The translations under genes were made by a program, and so were the position numbers. Of a stretch of 64,000 nt of DNA, positions 1 to 8,860 are shown in pieces. A model generated the notes under the pieces. It did not search any database, had not been told where the DNA came from, and saw only the letters and a program-made list of their open reading frames with translations. The first letter of the stretch is position 1, and each line of letters starts with the position of its first letter. Source of the stretch: Bradymonas sediminis (lineage in GTDB: Bacteria > Myxococcota_A > Bradymonadia > Bradymonadales > Bradymonadaceae); assembly GCF_003258315.1 (NCBI RefSeq), contig NZ_CP030032.1, positions 4,323,501 through 4,387,500 on the forward strand, given 5' to 3'.

Positions 1-2396
1 CATTTAGCCAGTGGAGCCCGCATTATTTCACCACGCCCCCGCCGGCGAGCGCATATCCGGGCACCCTCGCCTCGCGCTTCTCGCTGGGCCAGGGTTTCCG
101 TCGACTCAGCGCCAATAGCTCCAATGACACCTTCGGCAGCGGACATCGCTGGCCGGAGACCGAGGACAACGTCGGCTGGCGTATCCCGGTCGAACAGAGC
201 GACTTCCAAAGTATCGCCGCGACCATTACCACCGACGGCAAGTCCGACTTTGCCTACTTCCATACCGACTCGGTCACGGAGTTGCAGTACCTCGTCGATG
301 AGGTCAACGGGCGCACCGTCGAGAAGCAGGGTCGCGCGCTGGGCGCCATCTTCAACGGCTCGCCGGTCGCCGTGGAGCCGCCGGATCGCGCGCTTCCCAT
401 CGACAGCTATCGCGAGTACCAATCGCTCTACGCCAACCGCCCCAGCATGCTCTATGTCGCCACCACCGACGGCTTCTTGCACGCCCTCTACGCCGGCGCC
501 CTCGACAGCAGCGCGCCCCCCAAACCCGAGGACAAGGTCCTTAATAACGAGGGCGACGAGGTCTCCAAGAATGTCCAGCGCGAAGCCTGGGCCTATCTGC
601 CCCAGATGCTTCACCAGAAGTTGGCGGGCTTTAAGGGCAAACACGCCTACCTGCTCGACGGCACCCCGACCGTTCAAGACGTGCGCCTCTGCCAGTCCCC
701 CGCGGTCGCAAACGCGTATAATAACCACTCCCAGGCGTGTAAGGCGACCGGACTGTCCGACCTTTCCCCCTACGAGGGATTCCTTGGCGCATTCCAATGG
801 CGCACCGTGTTGGTCCAGGGACTGGGCAACGCCGGTGAAGGCTATTTCGCCATGGACGTCACCCGCCCCGGCGGTCGCATCGTCGGCGGCAACGGCAGCA
901 TGAGCACCCAGGCCCCGGACCCCATTCCGCTGTGGGAGTTTGACCCGATTTGGGAGCATTATCAGGTGTCCAAACTCAACGCGAGCAGCACCGCTAACGT
1001 GATCGCCAAAACGCCCACGGCGAGCCTGGTCACCGAGACGATCAAGAACGACTGCGGCATCAACAGCACCAACGAAACCGACGCCAAGTTCTGGAATCAG
1101 TCCTTCATGGGCCGAAGCGTGGGCGAGGCCGCCATCGGCACCGTGGTCGTGGACGCGGATTTCGACAACAACACCACACGCCTGCGCCGCCCCATCGCTG
1201 TGTTCAGCGGCGGCGCCGCGGACCAGAACCCGGGCGCCTGCCGCGAGCACCGCATGGGCCGGGCGATCTACGTGGTCGACCTGCAGACCGGCAGCCTGCT
1301 GCGCCGCTTCGTGACCTATGAGGACGACGACTCAACCGGCAGCGAGAAGCTCTTTGAGCACGCGGTCACCGGCTCCCCGGCGCTCTACGACGGCCGCCCC
1401 GGAAGCCTGGTCACCCGCGGGTTCGTGGGCGACGCGACCGGCCGCCTCTTCCGAATCGACATGTCCAACCCCGACCCGGCCAAATGGTATGTCCAGCTCT
1501 TCTTCGACCCGCGCACCCAGATCGCGGCGTATGACGAGCACTCCAAGCTCGGCCCGGCCGCCTTCAAGCCGGCGCTGGCCAAGAGCACCCATTCGCTCAA
1601 CAACGATCTGCTCGTGTTCTACGGACTGGGCGAAGTCGGTGACTTGAGCGTGTCGGGCACCAAACAGCTGATGATCGCGGTGCGCGAGAAGATTACAGCG
1701 ACCGCCAGCGGAACAAACTACCGCGCCAACATCGCCAGCGAGAAGGTGTGGCATCACGAGTTCGACGGCCACACGGGTAACAACTCGGACGAGTTTAGCG
1801 AGAAGCTCACCGGCGCGCCGGTCGTCTTCAACAGCGGTGTCTACTTCACCACCTACGTCGAGCCCACCGATGACGCGTGTGCCCCCGGTTGGTCGCGCAT
1901 CTACGGCATGACCTTCCAGGGGAACCTGGACCCGGCGAACGTGGACCTGTCCACCAATACCCCGCGCGGCCTCTTCCGCAGCGCGACCGCGGCGAGCATC
2001 GACCGCGGCCAGGCCAAGATCCCGACCGGCACGGTCTGCGTTCCCAGCAGCGTCAACGGCGATTGCTTCGCCTACGAGCCGCAGAACGCAGCCAGCCTCG
2101 AGGAGCCAATCGTCGTGCGCGGCCTAACCATCACCCAGGGCCAAACCTGTACCGCCGACAACCTCGACCCGGGCAGCATGGACGCCGCGAACACCCAGCA
2201 GCCCACGCTCATCGCCCAGTCGACCTCCTCGAAACTCTCGGGAGACAATAGCAGCGCGATCGGCGGCGGCACGGGTCCGGGCAGCCCCGGCGGCGGCGCC
2301 ACCGGCAACGCCGGTGGTATCTTCGCCATCGAGCAGGATATCGCCAAAACCCTGTCCAGCCACAACCCGTTGAGCTGGTCGGTCATCGACAACTAA
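1..2396 (+). CDS. pilY1: PilY1-like type IV pilus protein, C-terminal part (5' truncated by window edge)
   Basis: The frame beginning at base 3 is open from the window edge to the TAA at 2394, so the N-terminus lies outside; in-frame TTG or ATG codons such as 282 are internal. The translation shows landmarks of the PilY1/Neisseria PilC beta-propeller domain: a SMLYVATTDGFLHALYAG stretch, a YLLDGTPTVQD stretch, RTVLVQGLGNAGEGYFAMDV, and a later AIYVVDLQTGSLLRRF blade. An Asp/Asn-rich loop (DADFDNN, near base 1155) is a possible calcium site. PilY1 proteins sit at the tip of type IV pili or in the outer membrane and affect pilus extension, adhesion and surface sensing. The tail is Gly/Ser-rich before a final conserved stretch. 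Other pilus genes presumably lie upstream. A short GC-rich hairpin follows the stop. Confidence 0.85.
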   Translation, partial: FSQWSPHYFTTPPPASAYPGTLASRFSLGQGFRRLSANSSNDTFGSGHRWPETEDNVGWRIPVEQSDFQSIAATITTDGKSDFAYFHTDSVTELQYLVDEVNGRTVEKQGRALGAIFNGSPVAVEPPDRALPIDSYREYQSLYANRPSMLYVATTDGFLHALYAGALDSSAPPKPEDKVLNNEGDEVSKNVQREAWAYLPQMLHQKLAGFKGKHAYLLDGTPTVQDVRLCQSPAVANAYNNHSQACKATGLSDLSPYEGFLGAFQWRTVLVQGLGNAGEGYFAMDVTRPGGRIVGGNGSMSTQAPDPIPLWEFDPIWEHYQVSKLNASSTANVIAKTPTASLVTETIKNDCGINSTNETDAKFWNQSFMGRSVGEAAIGTVVVDADFDNNTTRLRRPIAVFSGGAADQNPGACREHRMGRAIYVVDLQTGSLLRRFVTYEDDDSTGSEKLFEHAVTGSPALYDGRPGSLVTRGFVGDATGRLFRIDMSNPDPAKWYVQLFFDPRTQIAAYDEHSKLGPAAFKPALAKSTHSLNNDLLVFYGLGEVGDLSVSGTKQLMIAVREKITATASGTNYRANIASEKVWHHEFDGHTGNNSDEFSEKLTGAPVVFNSGVYFTTYVEPTDDACAPGWSRIYGMTFQGNLDPANVDLSTNTPRGLFRSATAASIDRGQAKIPTGTVCVPSSVNGDCFAYEPQNAASLEEPIVVRGLTITQGQTCTADNLDPGSMDAANTQQPTLIAQSTSSKLSGDNSSAIGGGTGPGSPGGGATGNAGGIFAIEQDIAKTLSSHNPLSWSVIDN

Positions 2397-2405
2397 GCCG
2401 GACAC

Positions 2406-2433
2406 AGCCGCCTCGCCCCCGGGCGAGGCGGCT
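2406..2433 (+). terminator. GC-rich hairpin after the PilY1-like gene
   Basis: Inverted repeat with 13-base arms (AGCCGCCTCGCCC and its complement) 9 bases after the stop. There is no T-run, so it may be a weak or Rho-assisted terminator or simply an mRNA end-stabilising hairpin. Confidence 0.4.
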
Positions 2434-2451
2434 GAACTAAGAGCAGCGATC

Positions 2452-3132
2452 ATGCAACGTTACGAAAATTCTCGCCGAATCCTGGGCCTTCTTTTCGCCG
2501 GCGCCCTCCTGAGCGCCAGCGCCTGCGGGGGCTGCTCCAAAAAGGAAGTGGCCGAGGCTCCGCAAGAAAAATCCGCCGAAGACCCCACAGACAACGCCGC
2601 TGCCGAGGCCAGCGCCGACACCCCCGACTCCGCGCGCTTTGACCGACTTGTCTACGGCTTGCCGATCCCGCCAAACCCCATCGGCCTCTTCGAAGAAAAA
2701 GACAAAGTGCGCGTGCAGGTCGCGAGCAGCCTCGAGGAGGTGGGCGCGTTCTTCGAGAAGAATTTTGTCGACTTTGAGATCCTCTATTCGCGCGACCAGG
2801 TGCACGCCGTGGGGCTTCGCGACTTTATGCCGCGGGTCTACGCATACCCCTATGGCCCCCATAGTTTTGTGGTCTATACCCGCGCGAAGCTAAAGCCAGA
2901 GGAGGTCAAGCAAGCCGAAGCAAAGGCGCGCGCCAAGAATGTCCCCTCGCCCAAGCAGATCGCGGCCTACAAGAAAGGCGACCCGATCCTTGAGCGCACC
3001 GCGGACGGCAAATTGCTCGCCCCGGGGGCGCGTTGGGGCGAGCCCTATACCCCGCCGCCCGGCAGCCCCCTCGACACCATTCACTATCGCTCCAATTTCG
3101 GGCGCCCCTACGGCGAGTGGGTGTCGCGCTGA
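2452..3132 (+). CDS. Predicted lipoprotein of unknown function
   Basis: 226 residues with a signal peptide ending in a lipobox (LSASAC, Cys25), so probably a lipid-anchored envelope protein. A low-complexity Glu/Ala/Asp-rich linker of about 30 residues follows. The globular part contains LPIPPNPIGLFEEKDKVRV and a C-terminal PPPGSPLDTIHYRSNFGRPY stretch; I do not recognise the family. It lies 55 bases after the PilY1-like gene on the same strand, so co-transcription past the intervening hairpin is possible. It converges with the DedA-like gene with an 8-base gap. The ATG at 2452 places the signal peptide correctly; the upstream Shine-Dalgarno is weak. Confidence 0.75.
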   Translation: MQRYENSRRILGLLFAGALLSASACGGCSKKEVAEAPQEKSAEDPTDNAAAEASADTPDSARFDRLVYGLPIPPNPIGLFEEKDKVRVQVASSLEEVGAFFEKNFVDFEILYSRDQVHAVGLRDFMPRVYAYPYGPHSFVVYTRAKLKPEEVKQAEAKARAKNVPSPKQIAAYKKGDPILERTADGKLLAPGARWGEPYTPPPGSPLDTIHYRSNFGRPYGEWVSR

Positions 3133-3140
3133 GCGCGGCC

Positions 3141-3785
3141 TCAGCCGGCGCTGCGGCGGCGAAGATATTTGATCAACTTCAGCGTCAACCACGCAGCGCA
3201 TAGCGAGCCCAAGATGATCCACACCGCGGTGGTATAGCGCTGCACCCAGGTCATCAGCGTGTCGACCTGGAAGCCCACCAGATACCCCACCCCGAGCAAC
3301 ATCCCGTTCCAGGCGGCCGCGCTGACGGCCGCAAAAAACAACACATTGCCCAGGCGCAAGTGCGCCATGCCGGCGGCCACGAAGAAGAACGCGCGAAACG
3401 CCGGGATGAACCGATTGAGCAGAATATAGACGCTGCCGCGGCGCTCAAAACGCTCCAGGAGCGTCTGCACCTTCGGCTGGACTTTCTCGCGGGCGAGGAA
3501 GCGGTGAAGCCAGGTGTTTCGGTCCTCGTTTCGCGCCACCCAATCGCCCACCCACCAGTCAAAAGCCGCCCCGATCATGCTGCCGAGGATCACCGCCGCG
3601 AAGACGCCCTGCCACGGCCAGCCGGCGTTCGGGATCAGCATCGCCCCGACGACCGTGATCGTATCCCCGGGAAACGGCGGAAAAACGTACTCAATCATCG
3701 CGCTGAACATCAGCACCAAAAGCCCCCACCACAGCACCTGGCCGGACAGGTACGCAAACATATTATCGAGGCTCAATGCGTCCAT
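3141..3785 (-). CDS. DedA/SNARE-associated (VTT domain) family membrane protein
   Basis: 214 residues with several hydrophobic segments and the DedA hallmarks: an N-terminal YVFPPFPGDTITVVGAML stretch and a central RFIPAFRAFFFVAAGMA (the R-F-x-P-x-x-R motif). DedA-family proteins are inner-membrane proteins linked to proton-dependent transport and to undecaprenyl-phosphate or phospholipid flipping. A longer reading extends to about 4385 but would overlap the divergent dehydrogenase gene and adds non-membrane, shadow-like sequence, so I start at the ATG at 3785. The upstream 130 bases form a divergent promoter region with the glycerol-1-phosphate dehydrogenase gene. Substrate cannot be assigned. 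Confidence 0.85.
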   Translation of the reverse strand: MDALSLDNMFAYLSGQVLWWGLLVLMFSAMIEYVFPPFPGDTITVVGAMLIPNAGWPWQGVFAAVILGSMIGAAFDWWVGDWVARNEDRNTWLHRFLAREKVQPKVQTLLERFERRGSVYILLNRFIPAFRAFFFVAAGMAHLRLGNVLFFAAVSAAAWNGMLLGVGYLVGFQVDTLMTWVQRYTTAVWIILGSLCAAWLTLKLIKYLRRRSAG

Positions 3786-3914
3786 ACACCTTCTATCTCT
3801 ACGGGGGCGCGAAGCTTTTTGGGGAATTAGCGAACGCTTGAAATCTAGCGAATATTCGTGCGATATCAACTGCAGACGCGCTGGCGCGTCTTCTCCAAAA
3901 CCCAGGATATAATT

Positions 3915-5255
3915 ATGAGCGAGCTCGTCGACAGCTATCTGGCCCAATACCAAGACCGCCTTGAGACCCGGGCCTGTTTGATCGAGTCTGGCGCGATCCA
4001 GAATTGCTACGATTTGCTGCAGATCCATCTGGACGCCGGGCATTGGCTGCTGGTGTCGGACGCCAATACCTGGGCGGCCGCGGGCGCCCAGAGCGCGGCG
4101 ATGCTCGACGCGGCGGGGCAATCCTGGGAGCGCTACGATATCCCGATGCCCGCCGAGGGCGACCCGGTGTGCAGCGACGCGCTGATCGCCGAGTTCGAGC
4201 AGGCCTTCGTCGACGCCGGAGCCGCCGGGGCGATCGCGCTCGGCAGCGGCACCATCAACGACGTCGTGAAGATGGGCGCTCACCGCCAAAATCGCGCCAT
4301 GGCGGTCATCGCCACGGCGCCGAGCATGAACGGCTATAATTCGGGCATCGCGGCCATCCTCTCGGAGGGCGTCAAGACGACCCAATCCTGCACCGCGCCG
4401 CGCGTGGTCGTGGCCGACCTCGAGGTGCTCGCCCAGGCGCCCACCCGCATGATCGCGAGCGGCCTGGGCGACCTGCTCTCCAAGCCGGTGTCGAACTCCG
4501 ATTGGCGCCTGTCGGCGCGCTTAAAGGGCACGCCACACTCGGTCGAGGCGATGGAGATTATCGAGCACGGCGCGCGCGCCCTGGACGGGGTCGCCGAGCG
4601 CCTGACCTCGCGCGATATCGACGCCATCCGCGGGCTCACCGAGTCGCTGATCCTCTCGGGCATCGCCATGGCGGTCGCCGGCTCCTCGAGCCCGGCCTCC
4701 GGCGGCGAGCACCTGATCAGCCATTATATCGATATGACGGCCTATGCTTTCGACCAGCCCCACGATTTGCACGGCTGCCAGGTCGGCGTGGGCACCTTGA
4801 GCACGGCGCTATTTTACGAAAAATTGCAGGCCCTCGACCCGGCGACCATCGACATCGAGGAGCGCGTCGCCGCCCTGCCCGCCTGGGAGGATTACGAGCG
4901 GGTGCTTCGTGAGCGCTTCGGCCCGCTCTTTGAGCCGGTGGTCAAACACGCGCGCCCCGGATACCCGAGCGCTGCCGAGCTGCGCGGCCGGCTCACCCAA
5001 TTGGTCGAAGAGTGGGATATTATTTTGGAGGAGGTCGGCGAGACGCTACGCAGCCAGGAATCGCTGCAGGCCGACTTGCGCGCCGCCCAGGGGCCGCGGC
5101 GCTATGCTGAGCTCGACGTAGCGCGCGAGCGCGCTCGCCGAGCCATCGTACACTCAAAGGATATCCGCAATCGCTACACCATCTTGCACCTCGCCTGGGA
5201 ACTTGGCCTGATCAATCAATGGGCCGACGAGGTGCTCAGCGAGCTTTACGAATAA
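3915..5255 (+). CDS. egsA: sn-glycerol-1-phosphate dehydrogenase family protein (EgsA/AraM-like)
   Basis: 446 residues from the ATG at 3915, preceded by AGGA. It belongs to the iron-containing alcohol dehydrogenase/dehydroquinate synthase-like superfamily. Visible are the nucleotide-binding IALGSGTINDVVK (about residues 107-119), the ATAPSMNGYNSG substrate loop, and a metal site of Asp186 (GLGDLLSK), His266 (GGEHLISHY) and His286 (LHGCQVGVG). The family reduces dihydroxyacetone phosphate to sn-glycerol-1-phosphate; in Bacillus the homologue is AraM. A LicC-like nucleotidyltransferase lies 11 kb away, so a G1P-derived surface polymer or lipid is possible but unproven. The C-terminal ~120 residues are helical. 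It converges with the zinc-ribbon gene 6 bases downstream. Confidence 0.85.
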   Translation: MSELVDSYLAQYQDRLETRACLIESGAIQNCYDLLQIHLDAGHWLLVSDANTWAAAGAQSAAMLDAAGQSWERYDIPMPAEGDPVCSDALIAEFEQAFVDAGAAGAIALGSGTINDVVKMGAHRQNRAMAVIATAPSMNGYNSGIAAILSEGVKTTQSCTAPRVVVADLEVLAQAPTRMIASGLGDLLSKPVSNSDWRLSARLKGTPHSVEAMEIIEHGARALDGVAERLTSRDIDAIRGLTESLILSGIAMAVAGSSSPASGGEHLISHYIDMTAYAFDQPHDLHGCQVGVGTLSTALFYEKLQALDPATIDIEERVAALPAWEDYERVLRERFGPLFEPVVKHARPGYPSAAELRGRLTQLVEEWDIILEEVGETLRSQESLQADLRAAQGPRRYAELDVARERARRAIVHSKDIRNRYTILHLAWELGLINQWADEVLSELYE

Positions 5256-5261
5256 ATCCGA

Positions 5262-6116
5262 TCAGCCGGCAAGATTCGACATGAGCAAATAAACACCGCC
5301 CATTAAACACCCGAGGGTCCCGAGCAGTACGACGACGCCGATGATAATAAACAGGCCCTTCTTGCTCTTCGGGGCCTGCTCGGGCGCATGCGCAGGGAGG
5401 TCGCCGCCCTGGGGTTGCGGGAATCCGTCTTGCGGAGCGGCGCTCGGCGGCTGGTCGAACCCGGCCTGCTGACCAAATCCGCCCTCGGGAGCGGGCACGG
5501 GGCCCTGTTGGCCGAAGCCGCCCTGCGGCGTGACTTCTTGCTGGCCAAATCCGCCCTGCTGGCCAAAACCATCCTGCTGACCGAAGGCGACGCCTCCTGC
5601 GGGCTCGTCAAAATTAGGCAACGCGGTCGGGGCGGTCTGCGCGTTGACGTCATCGCTGTCAAACGCGGCGGTGTCGCTGAGGTCATCGACGGCGCCCTGG
5701 ACGTGCGACTCGGCAGCTGCTGCCGCCTCCGAAGCCTTGCGCAAGTCGGCGCGCGCTTCTTCGTTAAACTCAAGCATCTCGGTCTTGGCCAACCCGACGT
5801 CTTCGACTTCGTCCGCGCTCTGGCCGGGGCGGGGCAATTTCAGCCCGGCGCTGCCGCCCGAGGCGCTCGGCGACGGCGTGCTCCCCGAGCCGAGTCCGCC
5901 GCTGGGCTTGGGCAACTTCAGCCCACCTTCCGCCTTCTTCGCCTGATCCTTTGCGGCCTGTGCCTCTTGGACCGCCTTCTCAAGCATCGCGCCGTCGAGG
6001 GCAGCCATGCCGAACATGGTCTTCTTCTCGTTCTTCGCCTTAATCTCCTGCCCACAATAACCACAGTGGGCGGAGTCATCGGCGATTTCTTTCGTGCATT
6101 TGGGACAGGTGATCAT
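5262..6116 (-). CDS. Zinc-ribbon, Gln/Gly-rich, C-terminally membrane-anchored protein with TMFGMA motif
   Basis: 284 residues. The start is fixed by the ATG at 6116 with GGAGAG seven bases upstream; it puts the zinc ribbon right at the N-terminus (Cys4-x2-Cys7 and Cys18-x2-Cys21). Then come KKTMFGMAALDG, a long low-complexity linker with repeated GGFGQQ-type units, and a single C-terminal transmembrane helix (about residues 253-280) after a Lys-rich KSKKG stop. Topology is probably cytoplasmic zinc ribbon with a tail anchor. Similar architectures are common in myxobacterial genomes; the TMFGM-type motif recurs there without a clear function that I know of. It could be an adaptor for a kinase or secretion machine; no function is assigned. 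Confidence 0.75.
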   Translation of the reverse strand: MITCPKCTKEIADDSAHCGYCGQEIKAKNEKKTMFGMAALDGAMLEKAVQEAQAAKDQAKKAEGGLKLPKPSGGLGSGSTPSPSASGGSAGLKLPRPGQSADEVEDVGLAKTEMLEFNEEARADLRKASEAAAAAESHVQGAVDDLSDTAAFDSDDVNAQTAPTALPNFDEPAGGVAFGQQDGFGQQGGFGQQEVTPQGGFGQQGPVPAPEGGFGQQAGFDQPPSAAPQDGFPQPQGGDLPAHAPEQAPKSKKGLFIIIGVVVLLGTLGCLMGGVYLLMSNLAG

Positions 6117-6265
6117 GCGAGACTCTCCAGATACGCAGTAATTCAAAAGCTAAAGTATACCGCTAGAATTTACGCAACCTTAAGGTGTTGCGTCAACCAA
6201 GCACACAGAAAGCGCGCAAAATATATCGCGCGCTTTCCGAGTGCCCACCAAACTATCAACGACGC

Positions 6266-8749
6266 TTAGCCGCGTCGACGCCGCGACAGCAGCCCCAGCG
6301 CGCCCAGGCCGAGCGCCCACGCCACGCCCGAGGGCGACAGCGGCGCTGCGTCGGCGTCAGCGCCCGTGCTCGAGCACCCGCCGCTTTTGACCTTCACCCG
6401 CGGGTTACCGTCTTCGTCCAGGGGCGACTCCCCGTCGTTGCCGGGGTCTCCGCCATCTTGCCCGGGATTCTCACCGCCCACACCCGGGTCCTTCTCATCG
6501 TCCGAAGGGTCTTCGCTGTCGGCGCCCGGGTCGACGAGCTCGACCGGCGTCTCTTCGCTATACTCAATCCCCGGGGCCGACGTCGCCTTCTCGGTCGAGC
6601 TCTGGAAGAAGATGGCGTCAATATCATACCACGCGCTCGCGTCTTCAGCCGGGGCGTCGCCCAGCAGCGGAACGATCTTCAATTCCTTGATGGTGCCAGC
6701 CCAGTCGGAGTGGGAGCTCATCGGGATGACCAGGTCGTTAAACTCACTGTCGCCGAGGCCCCGGAAGGCGACCGAGCGCGCCGGGTCAAACCCGTCGCCG
6801 GTGCCCCAATAGACCACCGCGGTGTGCGGGCCGTCGTGGGAGCGCAGGCGCAGCACGAGCTGGTCGTATTGGTCGGCGTTGATCTCGGTCCAATCCGGCG
6901 CCGTCAGCTCGACGTTGGCGTCGGCGTGTTTGAGCGCCATCGCGCCCAGGCTCGTATTAACCTTCAGTGAGGTGATGCCGGCTTCCGGTGCGCCGGTCCA
7001 GCCCTCCAGATTCGCGTCGTCCTCGGTATCATCGAAGAGCCAGGTATCGCGCTCCAGGACATCGACCCGGGCATAGCCGCGCGCGATTTGACCGAACTCG
7101 TTGGTCGCCACGCTGCCGCCCCAGCTGGTCTGCTCGCCGTAAATCGTGGTGCTGGTGCTCTCGGCGTGCTGAATCCACGCCCGCACCACCCCGCTCGGGC
7201 TGTCGGTGATGCTATATTGGGTCGCCTCCATATCGATCAGGATGCGCTTGGTCTCCCCCGGCGAGAACGCGTTGAGGTTCAACTTCCCGCTCGCCCCCAG
7301 GTTTGAATTGGGCGGGTTATTCGGCTCATCGTTGGCGTCGTTGAGCGTCCAGGAGCTCTGGTCGTAGGCCGGATGGTCCGAGTAAATCGAGTAGTTGGTG
7401 GCCTTGAGATACGGCTGGAGCACCTCGAAGCCGCTTGAGACATTTCGCACCACGCCGCTCGAGTCGTTCTTGATGAGAATCTCGGCCTTAAATTGGTCAC
7501 CGGGCAACGCGTCCGCGATGTTGTGGCTGATACCCTGGGTATAAAAATTCTGGGTGCCGTTCCACTTCACCTTGACCGTGATATTATATTCTTCTTTGGA
7601 GCCGCCGCCGGCCAGGTCAAGAATATGCGGGATCTTATTGAGCAGGTTAGTGCCCGGGCAGGTGGTCGATTGGCCCGGATTCTCGCGATGCCCTAAGACC
7701 TTGGTGCGGTTCAGCGCGATCGAATGGGTCTCGGAGACCCAGCCGACGATACGCCCGGTGGCGGCGAGCTGAGACTCGCTGGGCGTCTGCGTATTGGAAT
7801 AGCCGGGCTGGAAGTTGCCGATCAGGCAAATGCCGACGTTGCCGGTATTTTGCCCGCCGACGTGCGCGCCGATTTCGGTGGAGCGCGAGCGCCCCTGGAA
7901 GATCTTCGCCGACTGACTCACCACGAAGTGATAGCCGATATCGCACCAACCATTGGTGTCGATATGATAGGCCTGCATGCCGCGCATCGCGCGCGCCGCG
8001 TCACCGCCGTCAGTCGCCGGCGCGTAGGTATGGTGAATGGACATGCGATTGGGGGAATGAGACCCGCTGCAATTTGTGTTGCGCGCCCCCCATCCCGAGC
8101 GCGGAACCACCAGGCTGCTCGGCGCGACCGCCTGACCGACGGTCCGAAAGTCACCGTCATTGTCGGACGGCAGCGGTTTCACGCCGGCGGACAGGTCGAT
8201 CGCCTCGCCGTCGTCGCTGGCCTTGGCGAACGGCAGATCACGGGTGAGTTGCGTCGTATTAGCCACGACCTCCTCGTAGAACTCGATATGCGCGGACTGC
8301 AATCCAGCCGAGTCGCGCAGCTCGATCTCAAGCGCCTCCTGGTCGAGCAGCACCCGACCAACATGCAGATCTTCTTCTTCCCAGGTCACCTCCACCGGCG
8401 CCCAGTCGCTCCACTTTCCGCTGGTATAGCGCACGCGCCAATCCAGCCCGCCGTTGCCGTTTTCGCTGCGATAGAAAAACCCGACCTGACGGAACGGCTT
8501 CTCCTGCACGAAATTCGCCCGATCTCCGTCGAACGCCGCCTCAACGGCCTTCACGCCGTCGAGGACCACAAGCTCGGGGTGGGTATGGTCGAGCGTCGGG
8601 CTCTCCTCGGCGGCGAGTTGGGCCTCGGTCACCACGGGCTGGCTCGAATTCGAACACCCCACCGCCAGGCTCAACAGCCCGGCGGCCCCAAGCGAGAGCA
8701 GGGCACGGGTCCTAAGATTCGACGGATATCGCTGCGTAAGGCTCTTCAT
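6266..8749 (-). CDS. N-acetylmuramoyl-L-alanine amidase (PGRP-type) with MYXO-CTERM tail
   Basis: 827 residues. The N-terminus is a signal peptide with a possible lipobox (SLAVGC, Cys32). A PGRP/amidase_2 domain occupies roughly residues 205-385: RSGWGAR opening, SIHHTY and GHRENPGQSTTCPG supplying the usual zinc ligands (His, His, Cys). It should cut the lactyl-L-alanine bond in peptidoglycan stem peptides. Beta-rich modules follow, one with a TAPDW...DQLVLRLRSHDG stretch. After an Asp/Gly/Pro-rich linker the protein ends in a MYXO-CTERM-like signal: KSGGCSS, a hydrophobic segment, then RRRR. That tail is normally processed at the Cys and directs surface anchoring. Carrying both a lipobox and a MYXO-CTERM is unusual. 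Confidence 0.85.
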   Translation of the reverse strand: MKSLTQRYPSNLRTRALLSLGAAGLLSLAVGCSNSSQPVVTEAQLAAEESPTLDHTHPELVVLDGVKAVEAAFDGDRANFVQEKPFRQVGFFYRSENGNGGLDWRVRYTSGKWSDWAPVEVTWEEEDLHVGRVLLDQEALEIELRDSAGLQSAHIEFYEEVVANTTQLTRDLPFAKASDDGEAIDLSAGVKPLPSDNDGDFRTVGQAVAPSSLVVPRSGWGARNTNCSGSHSPNRMSIHHTYAPATDGGDAARAMRGMQAYHIDTNGWCDIGYHFVVSQSAKIFQGRSRSTEIGAHVGGQNTGNVGICLIGNFQPGYSNTQTPSESQLAATGRIVGWVSETHSIALNRTKVLGHRENPGQSTTCPGTNLLNKIPHILDLAGGGSKEEYNITVKVKWNGTQNFYTQGISHNIADALPGDQFKAEILIKNDSSGVVRNVSSGFEVLQPYLKATNYSIYSDHPAYDQSSWTLNDANDEPNNPPNSNLGASGKLNLNAFSPGETKRILIDMEATQYSITDSPSGVVRAWIQHAESTSTTIYGEQTSWGGSVATNEFGQIARGYARVDVLERDTWLFDDTEDDANLEGWTGAPEAGITSLKVNTSLGAMALKHADANVELTAPDWTEINADQYDQLVLRLRSHDGPHTAVVYWGTGDGFDPARSVAFRGLGDSEFNDLVIPMSSHSDWAGTIKELKIVPLLGDAPAEDASAWYDIDAIFFQSSTEKATSAPGIEYSEETPVELVDPGADSEDPSDDEKDPGVGGENPGQDGGDPGNDGESPLDEDGNPRVKVKSGGCSSTGADADAAPLSPSGVAWALGLGALGLLSRRRRG

Positions 8750-8860
8750 AGTTTCGTCTCCAAACAGCGGCCATCTTCAAAAAGTCAGTCCAAGTGAAGG
8801 CGGCAGCCGCATCTATTTGCCGCCCGAAAGGCGGTGGGCAGTCAGCGCAAAGTCAGGCAA

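Noticed and set aside
3786-4385. N-terminal extension of the DedA-like protein
   Set aside because: It would cover the start of the divergent glycerol-1-phosphate dehydrogenase gene, and normal DedA proteins begin near the chosen ATG.
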